From Legionella sp. PC997 (GTDB lineage Bacteria > Pseudomonadota > Gammaproteobacteria > Legionellales > Legionellaceae), in contig NZ_CP059576.1 in NCBI RefSeq assembly GCF_014109825.1, positions 186,001 to 250,000 on the forward strand: 64,000 nt of DNA, written 5' to 3'. A program made the translations under genes and the position numbers. Below the pieces are notes generated by a model that saw nothing but the letters and a program-made list of their open reading frames with translations, was not told the origin of the DNA and did not search any database. Below are positions 45,918-54,260 of this stretch, one piece after another (position 1 is the stretch's first letter; every line of letters begins with the position of its first letter).

Positions 45918-47114
45918 ATGCGTTTGAATCAATGGATGACCTATATCGCAGTGGGCTCAGTGCTTGCGAGTACTAACGTTTTGGCCAATGCCCCTGTTCA
46001 TGAACAGTTGCAAGTACCTCAATGTCTTGCAGCCAAAATTACTGCTCCTTATGAGGTTTTAGCAGAAAATAAAGAATTTAAGATTATTGATCTCGCTGCG
46101 GCTGATGTAGATACCCTGACTCATTTAGCAGATGAAGCAAATTGTGGTCGTTTTGTGAATGTAAGCCATCATATAATTGGTTCTTTACTGCCCGCAAAAA
46201 AACAATCTGCGCAACGTATTCTGCAGAAAAAAAACATTAAAACAGTACAACCACAAACCACAGTTTATGAGATTAAACATCAGAATGAAGTCAATGCAGC
46301 ATTACAAGAGGTAACTCCAGCAAATATTTGGAATACTTTGACAAAACTTACCTCGTTTCATAACCGTTCCGCTACCAAAGATACAGGCGTAGATGCAGCA
46401 CGTTGGCTAAAAAAGACTTTTGAGGATATGGCTCAAGCAAATGGCCGCACTGATACTGCAACTTTTTTCGTGAAAACAGGAAGTTACTATAAGCAACCTT
46501 CATTAGTAACGGTTATAGGTAAAGATATTAATGAGCCAGGTGTGGTGATTGGCGCCCATATGGATACACTGGATGGTCGTATGCCAGGGGCTGGAGATGA
46601 TGGTAGTGGTTCTTCATCGATTATGGAAATGGCTCGGGTTTTGCTATCTTCTAAAACAGTTTTAAAGCGCCCAATCTATATTATTTGGTATGCAGCTGAA
46701 GAACGAGGTTTAGTCGGTTCTCAATATGTAGTTGAACATTTCATGGATAATTCGATTCCCGTAAAAGCAGCAATCCAGTTCGATATGACTGGATATCGAG
46801 TGGATTCCAAAGATCCAACTATGTGGGTATTTACTGATTATACCAATAAGAGTTTAAGTAATTTCGTAGCAGAATTAATCAACAATTATGTTCAAGTTCC
46901 AGTTGCTTATTCAGAGTGTGGCTATGGTTGCAGCGACCATGCTTCATGGGATGAAGTAGGTATTCCAGCCGCATTCCCATGTGAGTCTAATTTTGAAGAT
47001 CATAATCCGTACATTCATAGTTCCGAAGATACTATGAATAGATTAAGTCTTGAACATATGACTAATTTCTCTAAATTAGCATTGGCTTTTGCTATTGAAA
47101 TGGCGTCAGAATAA
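45918..47114 (+). CDS. Secreted M28-family zinc aminopeptidase
   Basis: This 398-residue protein has a signal peptide (MRLNQWMTYIAVGSVLASTNVLA), a propeptide-like stretch of about 130 residues, then a di-zinc M28 domain. Visible ligands and catalytic residues are GAHMDTLDGR (His, Asp), GAGDDGSGSS (bridging Asp), AAEERGLVGS (catalytic and metal Glu), IQFDMTGYR (Asp) and CSDHASWDEVG (His). AGGAG lies five bases before the ATG. It resembles the type II-secreted LapA and LapB aminopeptidases of Legionella and the Vibrio leucine aminopeptidase. It should release N-terminal residues from peptides outside the cell. Which Lap it corresponds to is not settled. Confidence 0.92.
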   Translation: MRLNQWMTYIAVGSVLASTNVLANAPVHEQLQVPQCLAAKITAPYEVLAENKEFKIIDLAAADVDTLTHLADEANCGRFVNVSHHIIGSLLPAKKQSAQRILQKKNIKTVQPQTTVYEIKHQNEVNAALQEVTPANIWNTLTKLTSFHNRSATKDTGVDAARWLKKTFEDMAQANGRTDTATFFVKTGSYYKQPSLVTVIGKDINEPGVVIGAHMDTLDGRMPGAGDDGSGSSSIMEMARVLLSSKTVLKRPIYIIWYAAEERGLVGSQYVVEHFMDNSIPVKAAIQFDMTGYRVDSKDPTMWVFTDYTNKSLSNFVAELINNYVQVPVAYSECGYGCSDHASWDEVGIPAAFPCESNFEDHNPYIHSSEDTMNRLSLEHMTNFSKLALAFAIEMASE

Positions 47115-47155
47115 TCTACATGCTGTCTTCCACCTGCCTGTGTCCACGCGCACAA

Positions 47156-47176
47156 TCCCACGAGCAAGTCGTGGGA
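47156..47176. repeat. Dispersed palindrome TCCCACGA-GCAAG-TCGTGGGA
   Basis: A perfect 8-bp stem with a 5-base loop lies 40 bases after the aminopeptidase stop. It has the same layout as the palindrome at 34156-34174, so the two are members of one dispersed family; it could also act as a terminator. Confidence 0.6.
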
Positions 47177-47278
47177 TGCAGGGGCAATTGGGAACTAAGC
47201 AGGTTTGTGCTTAGAGATGTGTATAAGTTAAGTTGAATTCATAGAGGTGATTGTTTTTCTTTAATAATGTGAGATGTG

Positions 47279-47875
47279 ATGATGAGTCGAGCAGTACATA
47301 AAGTAGGGCTATTTCTGGGTATATTTTTAAGCAGTATAAGCTTCGCTGTGAATGCTGGGAAGCTTCTTCCTCCCTGGTACTTATTAAACAATCAGTTAAG
47401 TGCCACCTTAAATGCGGATCCTTGTGTACACGTGGGTGATTTAACCGGCGATGGGCTTGAAATGGAAATTAAAGTTACTGTTTGTAATGAGGATAAAGCC
47501 CGTGCATTAGCCTCATTCATTAATCATGTGCATACCTATGGAGATGAATTAGCAGTAACGGTAAAAGTTTATTCTGATTCGGCTCCTGTGGAAGCGAACG
47601 TGCCCAGTACCCCAGATGAAGCGGTGGAGCTTATCAATCAAGCTCTTAAAGGCAACAAATATTTTTTAAGTGCAGGACTTGGCACAAGACAATATGATGG
47701 AACCGCCTATGCACTTTTTAAACCCATGATTGTGCAATATTATGCTGATGATACGAGTGACTGGTATTTTAATAAGAATGAAGTAGCAGCTAAAGCTTTT
47801 GGGACTGTTTTTAATCTAGACCCTTATTTAGAGGGCGCCATTAAAATGTACGCTAGCACCGAAGTGATAGAATAA
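47279..47875 (+). CDS. Secreted protein of unknown function
   Basis: The frame is open from GTG 47276; ATG codons at 47279 and 47282 are equally close, and none has a strong ribosome site. The roughly 198-residue product has a signal peptide ending near SFAVNAG (about residue 27). The mature part contains DPCVHVGDLTGDGLEMEIKV, HTYGDELAVTVKVYSD and PDEAVELINQALKGNKYF, a mixed alpha/beta pattern without known motif. It follows the secreted aminopeptidase by 164 bases on the same strand and may be another secreted factor. No enzyme family could be assigned. Confidence 0.7.
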   Translation: MMSRAVHKVGLFLGIFLSSISFAVNAGKLLPPWYLLNNQLSATLNADPCVHVGDLTGDGLEMEIKVTVCNEDKARALASFINHVHTYGDELAVTVKVYSDSAPVEANVPSTPDEAVELINQALKGNKYFLSAGLGTRQYDGTAYALFKPMIVQYYADDTSDWYFNKNEVAAKAFGTVFNLDPYLEGAIKMYASTEVIE

Positions 47876-47913
47876 GATAAAACAAAGTAAGCAAACATAA
47901 ACTTCTTTTATAT

Positions 47914-47942
47914 CCCAGGTCAAGGAGACCCTTTAACCTGGG
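47914..47942. terminator. Hairpin CCCAGGT...ACCTGGG after the 47279 gene
   Basis: A 7-bp perfect stem with a 15-base loop lies 38 bases past the stop codon. It shares its CCCAGG arms with the palindromes at 5107, 56870 and 58606. The T-run expected of an intrinsic terminator is weak (TTTC). Confidence 0.45.
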
Positions 47943-48059
47943 TTTCACAAACGAAGTATCCTCTTAGAGGTGCGTAAAAATTATACAATTCCTTAAATTT
48001 ATCATAATTGTGATAGACTATGAAAAAGACATTTAGTCATTTTTTTGCCCACAAAAGCA

Positions 48060-49175
48060 ATGCCTCAATATATTTGGAAAGATGTTATGCCAAAATGTAC
48101 CATTGGATTATTACTCAGTGCAGCACATATTGCTTACCGCATTGTGGGGAAGGACAATAATTTGCGAGAAGAGCCTCGTGAGGGGTACGTCTCTACAGCC
48201 CAATTAATGGCTGATATCTCGAATTCGGGATACCTCATTACGGAAAAAACCAATGCCGATGTAGCACTTTCCAATGGTTTAACTGCAGTTCGGCTTGAAC
48301 CACTAGATAACGAATCGCCTATCATCATTTCTTTTAGAGGATCAGATTCTCTGAGAGATGTGTTTTCAGACCTATATGTAATATTGACTGGCACAGTAGG
48401 AAGAAAACTACAAGAAGATGCTTTTTCTTTTTTTAAAGAAACTAAAAAAGCTTTTCCAAATAGAGAAATTATATTAGTGGGTCATTCTCTTGGAGGGCAC
48501 TTAGCTCAACATGTAGGTGCGATAGCTTATGCCGAAGATCCAGACTTGATAAAATCAAGAAGTATCCATGTAAGAACTTTTAATACCGCACCTGTTGATT
48601 CACGTCATGGTAGATGGTTGAAGGATAAACACCCTTCTATTTTTACTCAATTTTGTAATTATAGACTGGATAGAGATGTAGTCAGTCAAACACCCGTTAA
48701 ACAATATTATGGAAACACCTTTTCGTTTTGTACCGAAAAAGGTAGGTTTGCAGCTCATCCTCTAAGGGCAATGAGAGAAGTTATTCCTAACTCCGTACAA
48801 AACTTGGAAATAGGTGGAACTAATAAAGTTCAAAGAGACTTAAATACCTTAAAAGAAGCAGTTCTAGGTATAAAAGAAGCTTATGCTGCCCATATAAAGG
48901 GGCAATGGTTTTCTAAGTTTCGAATGGGTAGTAAAAATAAGAAAATTATCGATGAGACCTTAGACTTGGTTACCAAGGAATTAAATGAAGATCCGCCCGA
49001 TTTGGGAACGGCAAAAGTTCTACTAAAACTTGCTAGGCTGGGAACACATGGAGCTACTTCGCATGAGTGCCTGAAATTTTTACTAGAGGATGTCGAGTAT
49101 GTTCAAAAAGAATATAAGGAACTTCTTGCATCCTCGAGTGTGTCGAGCGAGAACGCCTATGAATTTCATCGTTAA
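48060..49175 (+). CDS. Class 3 lipase-like alpha/beta hydrolase
   Basis: The frame is open from TTG 48045; ATG 48060 is listed, but ATG 48087, with GGAAAG five bases upstream, may be the true start. The roughly 371-residue protein has the lipase elbow EIILVGHSLGGHLAQHVGA (GHSLG, catalytic Ser), upstream SPIIISFRGSDSLRDVFSDL (oxyanion-side FRGS typical of Lipase_3) and later Asp and His candidates (LDRDVVSQTP, HPLRAM). There is no signal peptide. A C-terminal 130-residue helical extension rich in Lys and Glu follows. The combination suggests a lipase delivered by a non-Sec route or acting inside the cell. It overlaps the convergent SpoVR gene by 4 bases. Confidence 0.78.
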   Translation: MPQYIWKDVMPKCTIGLLLSAAHIAYRIVGKDNNLREEPREGYVSTAQLMADISNSGYLITEKTNADVALSNGLTAVRLEPLDNESPIIISFRGSDSLRDVFSDLYVILTGTVGRKLQEDAFSFFKETKKAFPNREIILVGHSLGGHLAQHVGAIAYAEDPDLIKSRSIHVRTFNTAPVDSRHGRWLKDKHPSIFTQFCNYRLDRDVVSQTPVKQYYGNTFSFCTEKGRFAAHPLRAMREVIPNSVQNLEIGGTNKVQRDLNTLKEAVLGIKEAYAAHIKGQWFSKFRMGSKNKKIIDETLDLVTKELNEDPPDLGTAKVLLKLARLGTHGATSHECLKFLLEDVEYVQKEYKELLASSSVSSENAYEFHR

Positions 49176-50686
49176 ACGGATGGATTATTCAACGGTGGAC
49201 AATGATACTCTTCGGTGCTCTCATTTTCGGAATTGACTGCTTGCAATACAATGGGGAATTTCCACAAAGAATAGAGATGTTTCAGTACGTCTGCGGTGGT
49301 ATTCCCTAAAGGTACTCTGTTTTGTTGCGTATACCTTAGAGTCATGGAGCGATCTCCTTGTACGTCAACAGAGAAAATTTGAATATCGGGTTCTAAATAA
49401 CCTAAATTATACTGTCTCGATAATGCCTCTCTTATTCTTTGATATCCTGGCTCATTATGAATTGCATTAACATAAAGATCAGGACTGCGATCATCGTCAA
49501 CAACATGAAATAATTTTAAATCACGAATTAATTTGGGTGATAGATATTGGGCAATAAAACTTTCATCCTTGAAATGGCGCATCGCATTATCCAGACTACT
49601 TAACCAATCGGTATTAGCCAAATAAGGAAACCATGCTTTATCTTCTCCAGTAGGATTTTCACAAATCCGTTTGATGTCTTGCATCATATGATAACCCAAA
49701 GTATAAGGATTAATTCCACTATAATAGGGGCTATTATAAGGTGGTTGCATGATAACGTTGGTGTGACTTTGTAAGATTTCCAACATAAATTCATCTGTAA
49801 CCAGCCCTTCATCGTACAGTGCGTGTAAAATGGTATAGTGCCAAAAGCAAGCCCATCCTTCATTCATCACCTTGGTTTGCCCTTGAGGATAAAAATACTG
49901 AGCCATCTTGCGTACAATACGTACAATTTCTCTTTGCCACGGCTCTAATAAGGGTGCATTTTTTTCAATAAAATACAAAATATTTTCTTGCGGTTCTTCT
50001 GGGAATCGTTTTTTCTTAGCTTCTTCGGTGACTTGCCGGCCTTGAGGTATGGTTCGCCATAATTCATTAACTTGTGATTGCATGTAAATTTCGCGATTTT
50101 GTTGGCGAATTTTTTCTTCTTGGATGGACAAAGGTGCCGGGTGTTTGTAACGATCCACACCATAGTTCATCAAGGAATGACAGGCATCCAAAATTGATTC
50201 TACTTCATTGATGCCATAACGTTGTTCACATTCACTAATGTATTTTCTTGCAAACACCAAATAATCAATAATGGCATCAGCAGAAGTCCACATTTTAAAT
50301 AAGTAATTGTTTTTAAAAAACGAGTTATGTCCATAACAAGCATGAGCAATTACCAAGGCTTGCATGGCCATGGTATTTTCTTCCATAAGATAGGAAATAC
50401 AAGGATTTGAGTTAATAACTAATTCATAAGCCAAACCCATTTGTCCCCTTTTGTAACTTTTTTCAACACTGACAAAATGTTTACCAAAAGACCAATGATG
50501 ATAACCTATAGGCATTCCTACAGAAGCATAAGCATCCATCATTTGTTCTGCAGTAATAACTTCTATTTGATTGGGATAAGTGTCTAACTTAAAGTCTTTG
50601 GCAATGCGTGCAATTTCACGATCGTAGTCCTGTATTAATTCAAAGGTCCATTCTGCACCTGTAGATAATGGCTTCTTCTTTTTCAT
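49172..50686 (-). CDS. SpoVR-family protein (YcgB-like)
   Basis: This 504-residue protein contains the family blocks WTFELIQDYDREIARIAKDF, MPIGYHHWSFGKHF, EENTMAMQALVIAHACYGHNSFFKNN, VMNEGWACFWHYTI and PYTLGYHMMQDI. SpoVR proteins carry a conserved set of His and Glu residues, but their reaction is unknown. In many proteobacteria the gene follows yeaG (PrkA) and yeaH, as here; the three are linked to stationary phase and nutrient stress. It has an ATGA overlap with the yeaH-like gene, so translation is coupled. Confidence 0.93.
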   Translation of the reverse strand: MKKKKPLSTGAEWTFELIQDYDREIARIAKDFKLDTYPNQIEVITAEQMMDAYASVGMPIGYHHWSFGKHFVSVEKSYKRGQMGLAYELVINSNPCISYLMEENTMAMQALVIAHACYGHNSFFKNNYLFKMWTSADAIIDYLVFARKYISECEQRYGINEVESILDACHSLMNYGVDRYKHPAPLSIQEEKIRQQNREIYMQSQVNELWRTIPQGRQVTEEAKKKRFPEEPQENILYFIEKNAPLLEPWQREIVRIVRKMAQYFYPQGQTKVMNEGWACFWHYTILHALYDEGLVTDEFMLEILQSHTNVIMQPPYNSPYYSGINPYTLGYHMMQDIKRICENPTGEDKAWFPYLANTDWLSSLDNAMRHFKDESFIAQYLSPKLIRDLKLFHVVDDDRSPDLYVNAIHNEPGYQRIREALSRQYNLGYLEPDIQIFSVDVQGDRSMTLRYTQQNRVPLGNTTADVLKHLYSLWKFPIVLQAVNSENESTEEYHCPPLNNPSV

Positions 50687-51951
50687 GCAGTCTTCCTTTT
50701 AAATAGCTCATGAAATACCGGGTAGATGTCTGCTACCGTATCAATATTCTCCATCGCAAAATTAGGATAGCGCTCTTTTACTAGTTGATAAACTTCCCAT
50801 AAACTTTGATGATGGCGTGGCATGATTTCAATATAGGCAAAATATTGCAATAAAGGCATGATCTTATCTTGCAATAACTCCTGACAATAAGGGGAATCGG
50901 CGTTCCAATTATCTCCATCTGATGCTTGGGCGACGTAAATATTCCATGCTTCGGGAGGATATCGGGTATCGATAATGGTACTAAGAAGTTCTAAAGCGCT
51001 GGAAACTACAGTACCCCCCGTTTCTCGCGAATAAAAGAACTCTTCTTCATTTACCTCTTTGGCAGAGGTATGATGGCGGATAAATACGAGCTCAATTTTT
51101 TCATAATTTTTGGTAAGAAACATATAAAGAAGGATAAAAAAGCGTTTGGCAATATCTTTCTTCGCTTCATCCATTGAACCGGATACATCCATTACACAAA
51201 ACATGACGGCTTGAGTTGAGGGTGAAGGTATACGAACGCGAAAGTTATAGCGTAAATCGATAGTATCAATAAAGGGGAACGTTTGTATTTTTTTCTTAAG
51301 ATATTCAACTCTCTTTTGCAGATTTATTAAAGCCTCGGCATCTGGAACAGGTTGGGCCTGTAGTTGCTCGAGTTCTTCTTCAGCAGCGATTAATTGTTTT
51401 TTATAAGGAGAGGCTAAAGCAACGCGACGTCCCGTTGCTTGTTTCATCGAGCGAAGAACATTAATATTGTTGGGAATGCCACTGGTTGTTACTCCCGCCC
51501 TTACTGTTTTGAAGGTGCTAATACGCGCCAATTCTTTTTTAACTAAATCGGGCAATTCCAGATCTTCAAAGTACAGATCCAAAAATTCTTCCCGTGATAA
51601 TTCAAAAACAAAATTATCCTCACCTTCACCACTGTCACTGGCTTCAGAACCATCCCCGCCACTCCCAGAACCACCAGTGGGCCTCCTTATTCGATCACCA
51701 GTAATAAAATTATCATTACCAGGTAATACCCGTTCTATGTGTCCACCTTGACCTCGATGAAACATAGGCTCAGAAATATCTTTGGCTGGAATGGTAATTT
51801 GTTCGCCTTGGTCAATTTCGGTAATACTTCGCTTGCCAACTGCATCAGAGACAGCACGTTTGATCTGATTTTTATAGCGGCGAAGAAAGCGTTGGCGATT
51901 AACCGTACTTTTTTTACCCGCATTTTGTCGTCTATCAATCAATTGCGACAT
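50683..51951 (-). CDS. YeaH/YhbH-family protein (DUF444, VWA domain)
   Basis: The N-terminus of this 422-residue protein is basic (IDRRQNAGKKSTVNRQRFLRRY), a glycine/serine-rich linker follows (about 93-110), and the C-terminal half is a von Willebrand A domain with the metal-site motif VMFCVMDVSGSMDEAKK and ETGGTVVSSAL. Such proteins co-occur with PrkA kinase and SpoVR and are thought to work with them in stress responses. The E. coli YeaH has a comparable length. It lies 167 bases downstream of prkA in the same direction. Molecular role not established. Confidence 0.93.
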   Translation of the reverse strand: MSQLIDRRQNAGKKSTVNRQRFLRRYKNQIKRAVSDAVGKRSITEIDQGEQITIPAKDISEPMFHRGQGGHIERVLPGNDNFITGDRIRRPTGGSGSGGDGSEASDSGEGEDNFVFELSREEFLDLYFEDLELPDLVKKELARISTFKTVRAGVTTSGIPNNINVLRSMKQATGRRVALASPYKKQLIAAEEELEQLQAQPVPDAEALINLQKRVEYLKKKIQTFPFIDTIDLRYNFRVRIPSPSTQAVMFCVMDVSGSMDEAKKDIAKRFFILLYMFLTKNYEKIELVFIRHHTSAKEVNEEEFFYSRETGGTVVSSALELLSTIIDTRYPPEAWNIYVAQASDGDNWNADSPYCQELLQDKIMPLLQYFAYIEIMPRHHQSLWEVYQLVKERYPNFAMENIDTVADIYPVFHELFKRKTA

Positions 51952-52032
51952 AATTTAGCCCCACATAAAATATTCTGCACCTATTTGTACTTTGGCGAAG
52001 GCAAGAGCCTGGGCTCAAAGAAGCTTTATTAT

Positions 52033-52078
52033 AGGTCCCGGGTTACAACTCGCGCTCAACCCAAACTACAAAATAGCT
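52033..52078. repeat. Imperfect palindrome with AACCC arms between prkA and yeaH
   Basis: GGGTT (52041-52045 region) and AACCC (52058-52062 region) face each other around a short GC-rich loop containing CGCG, followed by AAACTAC. It looks like a degenerate member of the CCCAGG-type palindrome family seen elsewhere. It could lower read-through from prkA into the yeaH gene. Confidence 0.3.
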
Positions 52079-52118
52079 AGTCTTTAGCTTTCTCTCATAG
52101 GTGCGAGAGAACCCATTA

Positions 52119-54050
52119 TTATTGTGACTTACGTACTCGCAAATACCATTCGCAAAGCAAGCGTACTTGTTTGCGTGTATAACCTTTATCGATCATTCGA
52201 GAAATAAACTCCTCATGTTTTTTCTTATCATCTTCAGATGCTTTGGCATTGAAAGAAATAACAGGTAACAAATCTTCCGTATTGGTGAACATCTTTTTCT
52301 CAATCACCGATCTTAATTTTTCATAACTGTTCCACACAGGGTTTTTGCCACGATTATTAGCACGGGCGCGTAAAACAAAATTCACCACTTCATTACGAAA
52401 ATCTTTTGGATTGGATATCCCTGCGGGTTTTTCAATTTTTTCCAGTTCTTGGTTTAATAAAGCGCGATCGAAAATTTCACCGGTATCTGGGTCGCGATAA
52501 TCTTGGTCTTGGATCCAGAAATCTGCATAGGTTATGTAGCGGTCAAAGATATTTTGGCCATATTCAGAATATGATTCCAAGTAAGCAGTTTGAATTTCCT
52601 TGCCAATAAACTCAACATACTTAGGTGCCAAATATTCTTTAATAAAGGCCAAGTAAGATTCCTGTACTTCCTGCGGAAATTGTTCTTGTTCAATTTGACG
52701 CTCCAAGACATACATTAAATGTACTGGATTCGCGGCTACTTCACTATGATCGAAATTGAACACTTTAGATAAGATTTTGAAAGCAAAGCGAGTGGACACA
52801 CCACTCATTCCTTCATCAACACCGGCGAAGTCACGGTATTCCTGATATGATTTAGCTTTCGGGTCGGTGTCCTTTAAACTCTCGCCGTTATAAACGCGCA
52901 TTTTTGAGTAAATACTTGAATTTTGAGGCTCTTTTAAACGTGTTAACACTGAAAATTGCGCCAACATGTCCAAAGTCCCAGGGGCACATTGTGCATGAGT
53001 CAGCGAACTATTATCAATAAGCTTTTGATAAATTTTAATTTCTTCAGAAACACGCAGGCAATAAGGTACTTTGACTATATTAATACGGTCTATAAATGCT
53101 TCATTATTTTTGTTATTTCTAAATGATTGCCATTCGGACTCATTGGAGTGCGCTAAGATAATTCCTTCAAATGGAATAGAAGATAATCCTTCAGTTGCGT
53201 TGTAATTGCCTTCCTGAGTGGCCGTTAACAAGGGATGTAGCACTTTGATGGGTGCTTTGAACATTTCAACAAATTCCAAAAGACCACGGTTTGCACGGCA
53301 TAAGCCACCAGAATAACTGTATGCATCAGGATCATCCTGAGAAAACTCCTCGAGTTTACGAATATCCACTTTACCCACTAAGGACGAGATATCCTGGTTG
53401 TTTTCATCGCCTGGCTCTGTTTTGGCAACGGCAATCTGTTTTAAACGGGATGGTTTAACCTTAACCACTCTAAATTTACTGATGTCTCCATTATATTCAT
53501 GTAATCGTTTAACTGCCCAGGGTGACATCAGATATCGTAAGTATCGGGGGGGAATTCCAAACCGTTCTTGGAGTAACTCAGCATCTTCTATTGGATTAAA
53601 TAAAGAAAGAGGGGATTCAAATACTGGTGAACCTTTAATGGCATAAAAGGGGGTTTTTTCCATTAAATCTTTTAATTTTTCAGCGATAGAAGATTTACCT
53701 CCACCTACAGGTCCTAAGAGATAAAGAACTTGTTTGGTTTCTTCCAGTCCTTGAGCTGCATGTTTAAGGAAACCAACAATTTGTTCAATGGGTTCTTCCA
53801 TGCCGTAAAAATCTTGAAATACAGTATAATGAGGGATGATTTTATTGGAAAAAATCCTTGATAAAACAGGATCATGACGTGTGTCAATCATTTCTGGCTC
53901 ACCTATAGCCATTAATAAGCGTTCCGCTGGATTGGCATAGGCAGACGGGTCATTTTTACACAACTCTAGGTATTCTTCCAAACTCATCTCTTCTTCTTTG
54001 TTATCTACAAAGCGTTTGGTATAACCAGTTAAAAAGTCTTGAGTGTTCAT
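52119..54050 (-). CDS. prkA: PrkA-family serine protein kinase (YeaG-like)
   Basis: This 643-residue protein has an N-terminal AAA-like domain with the Walker A loop LLGPVGGGKSSIAEKL (about 111-126), the family opening FFGMEEPI-type segment FQDFYGMEEPIEQIVGFL, LSSIPFEGIILAHSNESEW, and the C-terminal PrkA kinase-like domain (FILKVFNFD-type block, here FKILSKVFNFDHSEVA). Its E. coli homologue YeaG is a serine kinase induced in nitrogen starvation and stationary phase. It is the first gene of prkA-yeaH-spoVR. A promoter (54194-54222) and a perfect dyad (54101-54129) lie upstream. Confidence 0.94.
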   Translation of the reverse strand: MNTQDFLTGYTKRFVDNKEEEMSLEEYLELCKNDPSAYANPAERLLMAIGEPEMIDTRHDPVLSRIFSNKIIPHYTVFQDFYGMEEPIEQIVGFLKHAAQGLEETKQVLYLLGPVGGGKSSIAEKLKDLMEKTPFYAIKGSPVFESPLSLFNPIEDAELLQERFGIPPRYLRYLMSPWAVKRLHEYNGDISKFRVVKVKPSRLKQIAVAKTEPGDENNQDISSLVGKVDIRKLEEFSQDDPDAYSYSGGLCRANRGLLEFVEMFKAPIKVLHPLLTATQEGNYNATEGLSSIPFEGIILAHSNESEWQSFRNNKNNEAFIDRINIVKVPYCLRVSEEIKIYQKLIDNSSLTHAQCAPGTLDMLAQFSVLTRLKEPQNSSIYSKMRVYNGESLKDTDPKAKSYQEYRDFAGVDEGMSGVSTRFAFKILSKVFNFDHSEVAANPVHLMYVLERQIEQEQFPQEVQESYLAFIKEYLAPKYVEFIGKEIQTAYLESYSEYGQNIFDRYITYADFWIQDQDYRDPDTGEIFDRALLNQELEKIEKPAGISNPKDFRNEVVNFVLRARANNRGKNPVWNSYEKLRSVIEKKMFTNTEDLLPVISFNAKASEDDKKKHEEFISRMIDKGYTRKQVRLLCEWYLRVRKSQ

Positions 54051-54100
54051 ATGCCATCCCCTTTTACCCTTCTATAAGGATATATTGTGTTTCTTTACAT

Positions 54101-54129
54101 TTATTGCATTTTACTGGTAAATGCAATAA
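54101..54129. promoter_or_regulatory. Perfect 11-bp dyad in the prkA leader
   Basis: TTATTGCATTT and AAATGCAATAA are perfect inverse complements around the 7-base loop TACTGGT. It lies 51 bases before the prkA start and downstream of the predicted minus-strand promoter. It would form a hairpin in the mRNA leader, or could be a protein-binding operator. Confidence 0.5.
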
Positions 54130-54193
54130 TGGATTTTCAGCTAACTTCGTTCTATTTATAAAGATTGACCTAAGAAGTTACCCCTTTATAATC

Positions 54194-54222
54194 ATTATAG
54201 GCTAAACTAGGAAAATTGTTAT
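54194..54222 (-). promoter_or_regulatory. Sigma-70-like promoter for prkA operon
   Basis: On the minus strand, TATAAT (54199-54194) lies 17 bases after ATAACA (54222-54217, four of six matches to TTGACA). Transcription would start near 54187, giving a leader of about 137 bases that contains the dyad at 54101-54129. Confidence 0.45.
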
Positions 54223-54260
54223 ATAACTCAATAAACTTAATCGCATTTGCATAGGATGTA

